A DNA stretch of 64,000 nt from Corynebacterium lactis RW2-5 (GCF_001274895.1 NZ_CP006841.1:434001-498000); one strand, 5' to 3'. Numbered from the stretch's first letter, positions 8,031 through 22,214 are shown. Numbers and translations: made by a program. The notes: a model not told the origin generated them from the sequence alone.

Positions 8031-10592
8031 ATGAAAAACAGAGATAGAATGCGTTTTGTTAAGAGGTTGACTTCTGCTGTAGCGGTCGCTTTCCTCGCTG
8101 TATCCGTAGGGGCATCAGGGGCGATAGCAGCTCCTGATTCAGATAAGTCCGAAAAGAAAGTGCAGGCCACTGCGTCCGGACATAAGAAATTGCGCCCCTC
8201 CGATAATCTTGTCACTTTGGCCAGCGACCAGAAAGATACTCGAACTGGACAAACGCACGCCTGCGCTGGGCGGAAGCTAATCTACCAGGAACATGCTGAC
8301 CCAATTTACGGCACCCGCAACCAGCAGCTTGAGGAAGGTAGCCAGCTGACCACGATGTTTGTCGATGGTCAAGACGTAGTCTCTCTTGACTCTGTTTGTG
8401 CACGTCTGGCCCCGGATGCGAGCCAGGGGTCGAGGTTCTTTGGCTACGAGCAAGGCGAGCAGATTTCGAAAATCGTTGTCCCGAAAGAGCCTGCATATTC
8501 CTTCCTCGGCGAGCCGGGGCAAGTGCTGTGGTACGCGCCTCAGCAGGTCGACTTTGATAAGCGACCTATTTTTGCTGGAATCGGCGCCTTCGACCCGACG
8601 CATGAGCTCGACGGAAATGTGCCAAAAGACTTCAAAAACGGTCAGATGAACTTTGACATAGTCGACTTTGAGGGGCCAGGTCGACTCAGTATCTTCTTTA
8701 CGCATATTGACACCCCAGAGGAGATTATCTCCGTCGGCCCAGGCGATACCCTGGGAGGTGAGCTGGGTAGCAATAAGAGTTTCCCTCGGCGGGTAGGCTC
8801 TCATGGTCACTACAACTGGACCTTCTCTGAAGCCGGCGTCTACCGCATCAAGATTCAACCGTGGGCAGATAAAACGAATGGGGAGCGCGAGGTTGGCACT
8901 CCCGACGAGCTCATCTGGCTAGTTGGCACAGATGAGGAAGTTGGGCTGCCGAAGGGAACTACTGTAAACCTCAGGGAAGTGAAGAAAGATCCGGGACCTG
9001 TTGGAAGCAATGCCGGAAATAGCGACGGTTCCCCGGATTCTAACGATCCATCTGATGGCAAGGGCTCGGACGATACAGGTTCTACTGGCCAAGAGAAGAA
9101 CCCGAAAGATAAAAACCCCAAAGAAAAGGATTCGGTAAAGCCTCCATCGGGCAATAACGGTGGCAATGGTACCGGCAAGCCAAAGACCCCAAAGACTGAA
9201 GCTCCGTCAAAGAGTAACCCTTCGCGTCCGCAAAATCCACCGGCGAAGGGATCTGACGGTAGCGAGGAAATTAAGACCTGGTGGAAGGGCGGGGAAAAGC
9301 CACACATCATCCGCAGTGGGCACATGGACCTAGCACTGCTTGATAACAGCAACGGACGCTCCGCAGTGCTCATCGATGATGAAAATCCGGCTAACAGGAC
9401 ATATCGGAACTCTGGTACTTTTGCCTTCGCACTGAGCGATGCTGCCACGAAGAAAGATTTACCGCAGTCCTGGAAGGAGCAGCTGGGCAACATCCCAGCG
9501 AGTGGTTACTACTTGCCGATGAGTAACGTGAGCATTAATGATGCTCCGTGGCTTGGTTTTTCTACCGAGCATGTCGAATATGAAACTCTGGCAGAAGGCC
9601 AGCCTGTGCGTTTGAGTATCGCTGAGTTCACTGGTCCGGGAAGCATGATTACTGGGCATGAACCTTTGGGTAAGGCGGTCGTTGCACTCGACTCTCGTGA
9701 CCTCAGTGCTGCTTACGACTACCCGAATCGATCTCACGACCACCAGTTCTTCTGGTTTACGCAAGGCGGTGTCTACCGTGTTGTCTTCCGCTACGAGTGG
9801 ACCGAAAAAGATGGTTCGGTGAAGTACCAAGATCTCGAATCATACTTCCTCGTGGGAGACCATCCCCTAGAAAAAGCCGAGCAAGATCCGAAGGCGGAAG
9901 ATAACTCTGTAGCAGACATTGATCCAGGCAGCATTAAGTGTGCTCCGGGGACACAGGAATGTTCGGAGCCGGACCGGGGTTCTAACAATGAAGGCCCCGG
10001 CAGCCCGTCAAGGCCTAATGGGCCAACACGAAAGCCTGGCAAGGTAGTTACCGGTCGGGACAACGGCTCTCAACGGCCATCCCAACGTGGCTCCAAGGAA
10101 GCCAAGGACTCGAAAGGTACGAACTCTGCACAAAATGGTCGTAACGGTAGTGCAGCAAAGTCGACTGGTGGAAACCCGACCAGTATCGGTAAAGGGAGTT
10201 CTGGAGCTAGCTCTTCATCTGGGAATTCCGCTGCGTCCAGCGGAGCCTCTGGTACTCGAGTCGCGGGCGGAGGTGGCGGAACGCCTACGAAGTCGGTAGG
10301 ACGCTCAGCGGATAAATCTTCGACAAAAGCGGCTGCACAACCGTCTACTTCGAAAAAGAAGCCACCACAGCCAGGTACTCGAATATCATCTAAGTCACAA
10401 GGTGATTCGGGGCAAAATTATGAAGCCGTCGAAGAGGATAAAGGTTTCTTCAAACGAATCGGCGACATGATTTCGTCTACTGGCTGGCTGGGAGGCTTAC
10501 TTCTTGGACTCGGCCTAATGGGAATTCTGGGCGGTACATTGTTCTTTATGTCTTCTCGAAAGTCCGATGGCTTCGACGAATGGGAAGACTAG
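8031..10592 (+). CDS. Large anchored-repeat surface protein associated with the ABC transporter
   Basis: An 853-residue surface protein (TIGR03773-like) with a signal peptide (about 1-34) and two repeat domains. Repeat 1 (about 70-305) contains 'FLGEPG', 'FEGPGRLSIF' and 'HGHYNWTFSEAG' (His 258 and 260). A Pro/Lys/Gly/Asn spacer follows (about 315-420). Repeat 2 (about 425-615) contains 'GHMDLALLD', 'DAPWLGFSTEHV', 'FTGPGS' and 'HDHQFFWFTQGG' (His 569 and 571). A long Ser/Gly/Lys low-complexity stalk (about 620-790) leads to a C-terminal membrane helix from about 818 and a short acidic tail. The stalk length suggests it spans the cell envelope. The ATG has AAGGA upstream. It closes the transporter operon; no clear terminator follows. 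Confidence 0.8.
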   Translation: MKNRDRMRFVKRLTSAVAVAFLAVSVGASGAIAAPDSDKSEKKVQATASGHKKLRPSDNLVTLASDQKDTRTGQTHACAGRKLIYQEHADPIYGTRNQQLEEGSQLTTMFVDGQDVVSLDSVCARLAPDASQGSRFFGYEQGEQISKIVVPKEPAYSFLGEPGQVLWYAPQQVDFDKRPIFAGIGAFDPTHELDGNVPKDFKNGQMNFDIVDFEGPGRLSIFFTHIDTPEEIISVGPGDTLGGELGSNKSFPRRVGSHGHYNWTFSEAGVYRIKIQPWADKTNGEREVGTPDELIWLVGTDEEVGLPKGTTVNLREVKKDPGPVGSNAGNSDGSPDSNDPSDGKGSDDTGSTGQEKNPKDKNPKEKDSVKPPSGNNGGNGTGKPKTPKTEAPSKSNPSRPQNPPAKGSDGSEEIKTWWKGGEKPHIIRSGHMDLALLDNSNGRSAVLIDDENPANRTYRNSGTFAFALSDAATKKDLPQSWKEQLGNIPASGYYLPMSNVSINDAPWLGFSTEHVEYETLAEGQPVRLSIAEFTGPGSMITGHEPLGKAVVALDSRDLSAAYDYPNRSHDHQFFWFTQGGVYRVVFRYEWTEKDGSVKYQDLESYFLVGDHPLEKAEQDPKAEDNSVADIDPGSIKCAPGTQECSEPDRGSNNEGPGSPSRPNGPTRKPGKVVTGRDNGSQRPSQRGSKEAKDSKGTNSAQNGRNGSAAKSTGGNPTSIGKGSSGASSSSGNSAASSGASGTRVAGGGGGTPTKSVGRSADKSSTKAAAQPSTSKKKPPQPGTRISSKSQGDSGQNYEAVEEDKGFFKRIGDMISSTGWLGGLLLGLGLMGILGGTLFFMSSRKSDGFDEWED

Positions 10593-10660
10593 GTAAATAG
10601 CCCGAGTTAGGTTGTCAAATAGCGAAGCATATTTTCACTGAATCGGGCATTAATACCGGG

Positions 10661-10691
10661 TTCACAAACGCAAGGCTGTAAAGTATTCCAT
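10661..10691 (+). promoter_or_regulatory. Probable leaderless promoter for the DUF3068 gene
   Basis: TAAAGT (10679-10684), preceded by TG, ends seven bases before the ATG at 10692, and there is no ribosome binding site between them. TTCACA (10661-10666) is too close to be a good -35. Leaderless initiation is inferred. Confidence 0.4.
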
Positions 10692-11699
10692 ATGCTTTCA
10701 CGCTCGCGAATCGCCTCCATCCTGCTCCTAGGGTTGGGGGCAGCTCTAATTGCTGTTGGAGTCTTGCTTCCGAAAGTAATCAACTCTGATCCGAAGCTGC
10801 CGCTCGACGTTCCTCCTACCTCTTACACGATGCGGGCGGCCGAAGGGGTGTCGACAAAACTTACGCCCGAGGGGAAGAGGGAAGAGGTTGTGGCTCCACT
10901 GCGTCGGCAGCTCCACGGCGAACTCATTCAGCCAGCCGATGCAGATAAGGTTTCGCTACGAGTGGGCGTGACGGAAATGCGCGAGCTTCCCGCGGAAGTC
11001 GCGGGTACAGATCCGCTAACAGAGTTGATTGATGCCAATATTTGGACTTTCACAATTGACCGCCTTAGCGGTGAATTCTTAGCACCAGCTACTTTGGTCG
11101 ATCGTATGGCTGGGGTTCCCCGCACGGTCGACGTTAAAGGACATTGGGTGAAATTCCCTTCCGGTACGGAGCAGAAGGAATACCCGGTTTTTGATGACTT
11201 CATGCATGATTCAGTGCCGGCGGCATTTGTTGGTGAGGAGGACCGAGCCGGGAATAAGGTTCTTCACTTCCGTCAGACCATCTCGAAAACGAATCTCGCG
11301 GAAAAATATCGTTCCTATGTTTCGCAGATATCGGTCGATGATAAATCCGGTTTTCTTCAATATGAAGGGACCCGTGACTGGTGGGTAGAGCCGCATTCAG
11401 GCTCGGTAGTTGACGTAGCCGAAGATATTAACCTCTGGTGGGAGACCCGCGAAGGTGAGCCGATAATGACTTATCTACGCTTCGATGGTCAGATGTCGGA
11501 AGAGGATTCCAGGCGCTTGCTGGCTGGGGCACTGAGAGTTTTCAAGACACCAAGTCTTCAGCCGTGGTCCATTGGGTTGATTTCCTCCGGCGCGATTTTG
11601 ATGTTTATTTCGATTGTTGGGGTAGTTCGACCTTCGAGCCGTCGTAAAGAGCAGTCTGTAGCGTCCCAGCAGGGTGTGGTGGAAGAACAGGCGCAGTAA
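10692..11699 (+). CDS. DUF3068 family membrane-anchored protein
   Basis: A 335-residue protein of the actinobacterial DUF3068 family (some members are annotated as porin PorA-like). It has an N-terminal membrane helix (about 9-28, 'ILLLGLGAALIAVGVLLP'), a long extracytoplasmic beta-rich region and a second helix near the C-terminus (about 295-315), followed by a basic tail. The function is not known with certainty. It sits alone between the transporter operon and rpoB, probably transcribed from its own leaderless promoter. It does not resemble the anchored-repeat proteins upstream, so I do not count it as part of that system. Confidence 0.75.
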   Translation: MLSRSRIASILLLGLGAALIAVGVLLPKVINSDPKLPLDVPPTSYTMRAAEGVSTKLTPEGKREEVVAPLRRQLHGELIQPADADKVSLRVGVTEMRELPAEVAGTDPLTELIDANIWTFTIDRLSGEFLAPATLVDRMAGVPRTVDVKGHWVKFPSGTEQKEYPVFDDFMHDSVPAAFVGEEDRAGNKVLHFRQTISKTNLAEKYRSYVSQISVDDKSGFLQYEGTRDWWVEPHSGSVVDVAEDINLWWETREGEPIMTYLRFDGQMSEEDSRRLLAGALRVFKTPSLQPWSIGLISSGAILMFISIVGVVRPSSRRKEQSVASQQGVVEEQAQ

Positions 11700-12220
11700 C
11701 AAGTACAGAATTAATGCGCGTGTGATTCTTTTCCCGAAATGCTCTGCCGCTGAAGGTGTCCCAATCCATTGCTCGGCACCTTGCTGTGCGGGTGGAAAAG
11801 TGTACGCCGGGTAGGTGGGCCAGTGGCCGAAACACGCCCGGGCGAGTGAGATATTGGCCCTATTGTCTAGACATGGGCGCGATGTTGATATAAGCTAACT
11901 CGTTGCGCTGGAATTAGTGTACTTATCGTCAACTCTTCAAGTTGCAAAATTCTACCGCGGGCGAGATGTCTTGCTATTTTTGGCGTACATTTCAGCTGCG
12001 GTGAAGTTTGTAATCAATCTGGGGGGTTGCTGTGACGCTGTGGGTGGTCTTGACGCAACCTGCAGGGGAAACGGAGCGTGTGACCACAGGTTAGACGCAA
12101 AGTATCCCGGTGCGCAACAGAATAATTCCTGCAATATTTCAATCGCGTAAAACCAAGCGGGCGGGGCACACCACCGGTTGCCGGTGTGCCTCACCGCGTG
12201 AGGTGCTGGAAGGACGCATC
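11700..12220 (+). promoter_or_regulatory. rpoB upstream region and leader
   Basis: About 520 bases with no convincing gene. Near the end, GGCACACC (12165-12172) and GGTGTGCC (12183-12190) form a stable hairpin about 30 bases before the rpoB start, and GGTTGC/GCAACC repeats lie further up. I could not pick a convincing -35/-10 pair. The spacing suggests a structured rpoBC leader. No terminator for the upstream gene is visible. Confidence 0.35.
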
Positions 12221-15200
12221 TTGGCAGTCTCCCGCCAGACCAAGGCAGTAACCGGTATTCCCGGAGCTTCGAAGAGGTACTCGTTTGCAAAGATTCAGGA
12301 ACCGATTGCGGTTCCTGGTCTGCTAGACCTGCAACGTGAGTCTTTCGCATGGCTCGTGGGCTCCCCTGAATGGCGCGCGCGTCGTCAGGAGGAGCTAGGT
12401 GAGGGCGTACGGGTCACCAGCGGTCTTGAAGATATTCTTGAAGAGCTCTCTCCGATCGAGGACTACTCCCAGAAAATGTCTCTGACATTGTCGGACCCCT
12501 GGTTCGACTCGGTGAAGAACACTGTGGATGAGTCCAAGGATAAGGACATCAACTACTCGGCTCCGCTGTACGTCACCGCGGAATTCACCAACCGCGAGAC
12601 TGGTGAAATTAAGAGCCAGACCGTCTTCATCGGTGACTTCCCGATGATGACTGACAAGGGCACGTTTATCGTCAATGGCACCGAGCGTGTCGTCGTCTCT
12701 CAGCTTGTGCGTTCCCCGGGCGTGTACTTCGATGAGTCCATCGATAAGTCCACTGAGCGCCCGCTGCACTCTGTGAAAATCATTCCGTCCCGTGGCGCTT
12801 GGCTCGAGTTTGACGTTGACAAGCGGGATACCGTCGGCGTTCGTATCGACCGCAAGCGTCGCCAGCCTGTGACTGTTCTACTGAAGGCCTTCGGCTGGAC
12901 TGCGGAGGAGATTAAGGAACGCTTTGGCTTCTCCGAGATTATGATGACCACTTTGGAGAAGGACGGTGTGGCCAACACCGATGAGGCCCTGCTTGAGATT
13001 TACCGTAAGCAGCGCCCGGGTGAGCCGCCGACACGTGAGTCCGCTCTCGCTCTGCTGGAGAATAACTTCTTCAAGCCGAAGCGCTACGACCTGGCTAAGG
13101 TTGGTCGTTATAAGGTTAACCGCAAGCTGGGGCTCGGCGGGGACGCCACCGGTGAGATGGTGCTGACAGAGCAGGACATCGCCACCACCATCGAGTACCT
13201 CGTACGCCTGCACGATGGAGAGAAGACCATGACCTCCCCCGATGGGGTCGAGGTTCCGGTCGAGGTCGACGACATTGACCACTTCGGTAACCGCCGCTTG
13301 CGTACCGTTGGCGAGTTGATTCAGAATCAGGTCCGCGTCGGCCTGTCGCGCATGGAGCGCGTCGTACGCGAACGCATGACCACTCAGGACGTTGAGTCGA
13401 TCCAGCCGACCACCCTGATTAACGTGCGTCCGGTCTCGGCAGCTATCCGCGAGTTCTTCGGTACTTCGCAGTTGTCCCAGTTCATGGATCAGAACAACTC
13501 CCTGTCTGGCCTGACCCATAAGCGCCGTCTGTCGGCCCTGGGGCCGGGCGGCCTGACCCGTGACCGTGCAGGTCTTGAAGTCCGTGACGTTCACCCGTCC
13601 CACTACGGCCGTATGTGCCCGATTGAGACCCCGGAAGGTCCGAACATTGGCCTGATTGGTTCGCTGTCCTGCTACGCGCGCGTAAATCCCTTCGGGTTCA
13701 TTGAGACTCCTTACCGCCGCGTGGTCAACGGCCAGATTACCGATGAGGTCGACTACCTCACCGCTGACGAAGAGGACCGCTACGTCGTCGCGCAGGCGAA
13801 CACCCCTATCGACGAGAATGGCCACTTCGTCCAGGACACCCTGTCTGTCCGTAAGAAGGGTGGTGACGTCGAATCGGTTCGCGCCGACGAGGTTGACTAC
13901 CTGGACGTTTCCCCGCGCCAGATGGTGTCGGTCGCAACCGCGATGATTCCGTTCCTCGAGCACGACGACGCTAACCGTGCCCTCATGGGCGCGAACATGC
14001 AGCGCCAGGCAGTGCCGCTACTGCGCTCGGAGGCTCCGTTCGTTGGTACCGGTATGGAGCTGCGCGCAGCTTACGACGCTGGCGATGTCATCGTCGCGCC
14101 GACTGCCGGCGTTGTCGAGACCGTCTCCGCTGACTTCATCACAATCATGGACGATGAGGGCCAGCGCCACACCTTCCTACTGCGCAAGTTCGAGCGCACT
14201 AACCAGGGCACCTGCTACAATCAGAAGCCGCTGGTCGACGAGGGACAGCGCATCGAAGCCGGCCAGGTCATCGCCGATGGTCCGGGCACTGACAACGGCG
14301 AAATGGCGCTGGGCAAGAACCTGCTCGTCGCCTTCATGCCGTGGGAGGGGCACAACTACGAGGACGCCATCATCCTCAACCAGCGCATGGTTGAGCAGGA
14401 CATCCTCACCTCGATCCACATCGAGGAGCACGAGATTGACGCCCGCGACACCAAGCTGGGGCCGGAGGAGATCACCCGCGACATCCCGAACGCATCCGAG
14501 GAGATGCTGAAAGACCTCGACGACCGCGGCATCGTCCGCATCGGCGCCGACGTCCGCGATGGTGACATCCTCGTCGCAAAGACCACCCCGAAGGGTGAGA
14601 CCGAGCTGACTCCGGAGGAGCGCCTGCTGCGCGCCATCTTCGGCGAGAAATCCCGTGAGGTGCGCGATACCTCTATGCGCGTGCCGCACGGCGAGTCCGG
14701 TAAGGTCATCGGTGTCCGCGTCTTCTCCCGTGACGACGATGACGACCTGGCTCCCGGCGTCAACGAGATGGTCCGTGTCTACGTCGCTCAGAAGCGTAAG
14801 ATTCAGGACGGCGATAAGATGGCAGGTCGCCACGGTAACAAGGGTGTTATCGGCAAGATCCTGCCGCAGGAGGACATGCCGTTCCTGCCGGACGGTACCC
14901 CAGTCGACGTCATCCTGAACACTCACGGTGTTCCGCGTCGTATGAACATCGGTCAGGTCCTCGAAGTTCATCTCGGCTGGCTGGCTAAGGCCGGTTGGGC
15001 TATCGAGGGGGACCCGGAGTGGGCAAAGCGCCTCCCGGCCGATCTCTACGATGTGCCGTCCGATTCTCTCGTCGCCACCCCGGTGTTCGACGGTGCTGAG
15101 AACGAGGAGCTCGCAGGTCTGCTGGCTTCTTCCCGTCCGAACCGCGACGGCGAAGTACTGGTCAACGCTGACGGTAAGGCCACCCTGTTCGACGGTCGTT

Positions 15201-15691
15201 CCGGCGAGAAGTTCCCGTTCCCGGTGTCTGTTGGCTACATGTACATGCTGAAGCTGCACCACTTGGTCGACGAGAAGATTCACGCTCGTTCCACCGGTCC
15301 GTACTCCATGATTACCCAGCAGCCGCTCGGTGGTAAGGCCCAGTTCGGTGGCCAGCGCTTCGGCGAAATGGAGGTGTGGGCGATGCAGGCATACGGTGCC
15401 GCCTACACCCTGCAGGAGCTCCTGACCATCAAGTCGGATGACGTGGTCGGCCGTGTGAAGGTCTACGAGGCAATCGTGAAGGGCGACAACATTCCGGATC
15501 CGGGTATTCCGGAGTCGTTCAAGGTGCTTCTGAAGGAATTGCAGTCGCTGTGCCTGAACGTTGAGGTCCTTTCGGCCGATGGCGTTCCTGTGGAGTTGGG
15601 CTCCTCCGATGACGAGGAACTCGACCACGCGACCGCGTCCCTTGGCATTAACCTGTCCCGCGACGAGCGTTCCGACGCTGACTCCGCATAG
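12221..15691 (+). CDS. rpoB: RNA polymerase beta subunit
   Basis: Beta subunit of RNA polymerase (1156 residues from this start). The rifampicin-binding region (about 414-445) reads as wild type: '[12 protein letters not shown]' followed by '[15 protein letters not shown]', with the usual Asp, His and Ser residues intact. Conserved blocks '[11 protein letters not shown]', '[13 protein letters not shown]' and '[18 protein letters not shown]' are present. Start choice: a TTG at 12221 has GGAAGGA six bases ahead and gives 'AVSRQTK', as in mycobacteria. A GTG at 12203 would add six residues but lacks a binding site. rpoC follows after 155 bases. Confidence 0.98.
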   Translation: MAVSRQTKAVTGIPGASKRYSFAKIQEPIAVPGLLDLQRESFAWLVGSPEWRARRQEELGEGVRVTSGLEDILEELSPIEDYSQKMSLTLSDPWFDSVKNTVDESKDKDINYSAPLYVTAEFTNRETGEIKSQTVFIGDFPMMTDKGTFIVNGTERVVVSQLVRSPGVYFDESIDKSTERPLHSVKIIPSRGAWLEFDVDKRDTVGVRIDRKRRQPVTVLLKAFGWTAEEIKERFGFSEIMMTTLEKDGVANTDEALLEIYRKQRPGEPPTRESALALLENNFFKPKRYDLAKVGRYKVNRKLGLGGDATGEMVLTEQDIATTIEYLVRLHDGEKTMTSPDGVEVPVEVDDIDHFGNRRLRTVGELIQNQVRVGLSRMERVVRERMTTQDVESIQPTTLINVRPVSAAIREFFGTSQLSQFMDQNNSLSGLTHKRRLSALGPGGLTRDRAGLEVRDVHPSHYGRMCPIETPEGPNIGLIGSLSCYARVNPFGFIETPYRRVVNGQITDEVDYLTADEEDRYVVAQANTPIDENGHFVQDTLSVRKKGGDVESVRADEVDYLDVSPRQMVSVATAMIPFLEHDDANRALMGANMQRQAVPLLRSEAPFVGTGMELRAAYDAGDVIVAPTAGVVETVSADFITIMDDEGQRHTFLLRKFERTNQGTCYNQKPLVDEGQRIEAGQVIADGPGTDNGEMALGKNLLVAFMPWEGHNYEDAIILNQRMVEQDILTSIHIEEHEIDARDTKLGPEEITRDIPNASEEMLKDLDDRGIVRIGADVRDGDILVAKTTPKGETELTPEERLLRAIFGEKSREVRDTSMRVPHGESGKVIGVRVFSRDDDDDLAPGVNEMVRVYVAQKRKIQDGDKMAGRHGNKGVIGKILPQEDMPFLPDGTPVDVILNTHGVPRRMNIGQVLEVHLGWLAKAGWAIEGDPEWAKRLPADLYDVPSDSLVATPVFDGAENEELAGLLASSRPNRDGEVLVNADGKATLFDGRSGEKFPFPVSVGYMYMLKLHHLVDEKIHARSTGPYSMITQQPLGGKAQFGGQRFGEMEVWAMQAYGAAYTLQELLTIKSDDVVGRVKVYEAIVKGDNIPDPGIPESFKVLLKELQSLCLNVEVLSADGVPVELGSSDDEELDHATASLGINLSRDERSDADSA

Positions 15692-15730
15692 TTTCTCCGC
15701 TTTCCGACGAAAGCGTTAACTGCGTCAGTC

Positions 15731-15747
15731 AGGGCTCGGAAAGCCCT
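15731..15747 (+). other. Hairpin between rpoB and rpoC
   Basis: AGGGCT-CGGAA-AGCCCT is a perfect 6-base stem with a 5-base loop. There is no T tract, so it is unlikely to terminate. It may be an RNA processing or stability element. Confidence 0.35.
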
Positions 15748-15788
15748 AACTCGCGATAGAACCCAAAGAACACTTAAAACGTAAAAAA

Positions 15789-15839
15789 CCTCCGCAACTG
15801 AAGATTGGTTTCCGCATTATTCACTGCGGAGGGAAAGGG
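15789..15839 (+). promoter_or_regulatory. rpoC ribosome-binding site sequestered by alternative stems
   Basis: TGCGGAGG (15825-15832) contains the start of the rpoC Shine-Dalgarno sequence. It can pair with CCTCCGCA (15789-15796, perfect 8 bases) or, as TGCGGA, with the nearer TCCGCA (15811-15816, 8-base loop). The two 5' arms compete for the same partner. This could tune translation of rpoC relative to rpoB. The pairing is read directly; the function is inferred. Confidence 0.45.
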
Positions 15840-15846
15840 AAAACAG

Positions 15847-19818
<3,972 letters not shown>

Positions 19819-19826
19819 TCCGACAG

Positions 19827-19863
19827 GCTGGGGTCGGTTCGCTGACCTCAGCGCATCCTTTTT
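19827..19863 (+). terminator. rpoBC terminator
   Basis: GCTGGGGTC (19827-19835) pairs with GACCTCAGC (19844-19852, one G-T pair), followed by a T-rich tail ending CTTTTT. A further imperfect stem, 19865-19901 (ACCGTAGCTAGGA with TCCTTAGCCACGGT), lies directly after it. Confidence 0.75.
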
Positions 19864-19963
19864 CACCGTAGCTAGGACCGGGAGACATCCTTAGCCACGG
19901 TGGATGGGATTTTCGGCCCCATATCAAGGGCCATCGCTTCCGATAGAGGGGCGGCAACCGCAG

Positions 19964-19995
19964 AAATCCCCCGGTGATAAATCCGGGGGATTTTT
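19964..19995. terminator. Bidirectional terminator between rpoC and ureD
   Basis: AAATCCCCCGG (19964-19974) and CCGGGGGATTT (19983-19993) are a perfect 11-base stem around an 8-base loop, with T runs on both strands. It sits between convergent genes and can serve both rpoC and the urease operon. Confidence 0.9.
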
Positions 19996-20005
19996 CTATG
20001 CGATG

Positions 20006-20833
20006 CTACATTTTGCGTAAGGAAAAGGCTGGTGCCCCTAGGATTATTCGCCGTGCGCGGTCCCAGTATTCGTGCTGTAGTTGCTTGACTTGCTCGATGG
20101 AGTCTCCCATGAAGCGTGCCCAGCAGCCGACATCGTCGGGAAGGCAAGAGGCGCCGACGTGACAGGTATCGGGGTAATTACGCCAGGAGGACAGTACTTT
20201 TTCGGCGGATTCGCCTGCGCACACAACCCAGAGGTTTGCCCAGGCCCGGAAGTTCCCGTGCGCGATTGGGGAGGCGAGGTCACAATGCCCTCGGTAACAT
20301 GCGCGTTCGATGTATGTGGGAGCTGCACTGCGCTCATTGTCCTCCATGTGTAGTTCGGTACGCAGGTCAATTTCGGCAGCGTCGTGCATTTCTCCGTGGG
20401 CCACGCGGCCTGCGGTAAAACAGTCCCCGATGATGGCTGTTGCTCCTTTATTGGCGCGTACGGTGGTGCGCTGCTTAAAGCGGCAGTCACGGGAAGGAAT
20501 GATGGGGTCTGGAAGGTATTCGAGGACCCCGCCACTGTCGACGATTAATTCGGTGTCCTGGCTGGCGTAGCCGTGGTCCATGGAATGAATGCGGGTTGCG
20601 GCCTGCGAGGTGACCACCGCGTGCGCGCCTGCGCACACCGAAATCTCGACGTCATTGCGGTCTCCTTGGGCGAGCCCGCCGCCCGTCGCGCGGATGTAAA
20701 TGACGTGGGCATTGGGGATGGTGGGGTCAACGTGGAGGATTCTCCCCAGCGATAGAGGTGCGCGGACGTAGCGATCCCCGGGCCCGGTGGAGAGTATTTC
20801 TACAGTGAGCTGTCCGCTTTTGCCCGAAGTCAC
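20006..20833 (-). CDS. ureD: Urease accessory protein UreD
   Basis: UreD (275 residues) is the scaffold that binds urease apoprotein and, with UreF and UreG, delivers nickel. Family features include 'PLSLGRILHVDP', 'GGGLAQGDRNDVEI', 'SQAATRIHSMDHGYASQ', 'VDSGGVLEYLPDPIIPS' and 'CFTAGRVAHGE'. The frame stays open upstream, but the GTG at 20833 overlaps the ureG stop (GTGA), which is the coupled start expected in this operon. It is the last gene of the urease operon and ends close to a strong terminator. An alternative upstream start would only add residues encoded inside ureG. Confidence 0.9.
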   Translation of the reverse strand: MTSGKSGQLTVEILSTGPGDRYVRAPLSLGRILHVDPTIPNAHVIYIRATGGGLAQGDRNDVEISVCAGAHAVVTSQAATRIHSMDHGYASQDTELIVDSGGVLEYLPDPIIPSRDCRFKQRTTVRANKGATAIIGDCFTAGRVAHGEMHDAAEIDLRTELHMEDNERSAAPTYIERACYRGHCDLASPIAHGNFRAWANLWVVCAGESAEKVLSSWRNYPDTCHVGASCLPDDVGCWARFMGDSIEQVKQLQHEYWDRARRIILGAPAFSLRKM

Positions 20834-21432
20834 CGTGCCGCCGCCTCTATGAGATCTGCGAATTCGGAAATCCCAACCCCATCCAGGCAGTTTGTCATGA
20901 TGACGGGGTTGCCGGCGCGGACCTCGAGAGCGTCGGAACACATTTGCTTCGCGTCACAGCGGACGTATTCTGCAATGTCGACCTTGTTGATTATCAGAAC
21001 ATCGGAGTCCGTGATTCCGGGTCCACGCTTCTTCGGCATTTTTTGGCCCTCAGCGGTGTCGAGAACGAAGACGAAAAGGTCCGCTAGAGCTGGCGAAAAT
21101 GTCAGGGTGAGATTGTCTCCACCAGATTCGAAGATGATGATGTCTACGTTCGTGTGCTCCTCGCACAGTTCGGCCGCTGCCATGAGATTCATGGTGGGAT
21201 CGTCGCGCACGGCCGTGTGCGGGCACGATCCCGTTTCCACACCGACGATTCGGGAGGCATCGAGTATGCCTGCCAGTGTTTCGCGGATGTGTCGGGCGTC
21301 TTCTTGAGTGTAAATATCATTGGTAATAACACCGGGCGTGAAGCCTCTCGTTATCAGTTCGGGGATGACGGCCTCGATTAGCGCTGTTTTGCCGGAGCCT
21401 ACCGGCCCGCCGATTCCGAGTCGAAAAACCAT
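20830..21432 (-). CDS. ureG: Urease accessory GTPase UreG
   Basis: UreG (200 residues) is the SIMIBI-class GTPase that carries nickel to the UreD-UreF-urease complex. The P-loop 'GGPVGSGKT' is at 8-16 and the nickel-binding Cys-Pro-His motif is at 70-72 ('GSCPHTA'). Switch and base-recognition motifs 'ESGGDNLTLTFSP' and 'INKVDIAEYV' are present. There is no His-rich N-terminal extension of the kind some UreG proteins carry. It overlaps ureD by four bases, and 86 untranslated bases separate it from ureF. Its usual nickel donor UreE is absent from this cluster. Confidence 0.96.
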   Translation of the reverse strand: MVFRLGIGGPVGSGKTALIEAVIPELITRGFTPGVITNDIYTQEDARHIRETLAGILDASRIVGVETGSCPHTAVRDDPTMNLMAAAELCEEHTNVDIIIFESGGDNLTLTFSPALADLFVFVLDTAEGQKMPKKRGPGITDSDVLIINKVDIAEYVRCDAKQMCSDALEVRAGNPVIMTNCLDGVGISEFADLIEAAAR

Positions 21433-21518
21433 TGAGGTTGTCCTTTGCGTAGTAGTTGTGGGGTAAGTGGGTAGTTGTTGCCCTCGTTATCCGTGATGGA
21501 AAACGCCACGAGGGTCAT

Positions 21519-22214
21519 TCATGTGATGAATAGTCTCGCTGCCGCAGTTTCGTGCCGGGCGGAGGCAATGTCGAGCAGTGGTGTGCATGCCCCGATATCG
21601 GTGAGCGCTGTAGATTCGGCCTGTTTGATTACCTCCGCCACTGCAGTTCGTAGATTCGCGATGAGCTGCTGCGCTTCGATGAAGTCTGCGACTTGGAGCC
21701 TTACCGCAGCTGAGGCGATGGATGCGACAAATCCGTAGGCTTCCACCTGCGCTGCAGAGTGCGCATCCTGCCCGGATGCTCTGTGGATGAGGGCCATGGC
21801 GACGGGACTGTTTCCTCGGGCGTCCCGATGCGCTGGGTCGCGGCTGGCGACGGCAGCACTGTAAGCATCTAGGGCATCGTCGGTAAGCCCGAGCTGGCTA
21901 GCCATCAGCAGCATTTGCTTGCCGACGCGCACACTGCCTCTACGTGCGGAGAATGTCGGGCGTGCGGCCTCAACCGTCGCGTCGATGCGAACAATTTCGG
22001 TCAGCTCGCTTGTCTCCCACGTGCGAAAATGCGCGGCGAGGTCGACCGGGCCGAATGAGTACCGCAGCATGTCCTCGGTGACCTTTTGGAGACCGCGCGT
22101 GTCCCGCTTGCCGACGACTCCCTCGGCCACGAGTCCTTCCAATCCGTGGGATAGTGTATAGCGGCCGGATGGGAACGCGGTGTCTGCCCATTGAAGAGCA
22201 CTGAATAGTTCCAT
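21519..22214 (-). CDS. ureF: Urease accessory protein UreF
   Basis: UreF (231 residues) links UreD to UreG and acts as a fidelity factor during nickel insertion. The opening 'SALQWADTAFPSGRYTLSHGLE' (in pieces: ADTAFPSG, SHGLE) is diagnostic, as are 'ARRGSVRVGKQML' and 'QVADFIEAQQLIANL'. The C-terminal tail that inserts into UreG is present ('DIASARHETAAARLF'). It starts 13 bases after the ureBC stop. The length is normal for the family. Confidence 0.93.
   Translation of the reverse strand: MELFSALQWADTAFPSGRYTLSHGLEGLVAEGVVGKRDTRGLQKVTEDMLRYSFGPVDLAAHFRTWETSELTEIVRIDATVEAARPTFSARRGSVRVGKQMLLMASQLGLTDDALDAYSAAVASRDPAHRDARGNSPVAMALIHRASGQDAHSAAQVEAYGFVASIASAAVRLQVADFIEAQQLIANLRTAVAEVIKQAESTALTDIGACTPLLDIASARHETAAARLFIT

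Noticed and set aside
12878..15628. Long minus-strand reading frames opposite rpoB
   Set aside because: Same shadow effect; no binding sites or known domains, and the plus strand clearly encodes RpoB.
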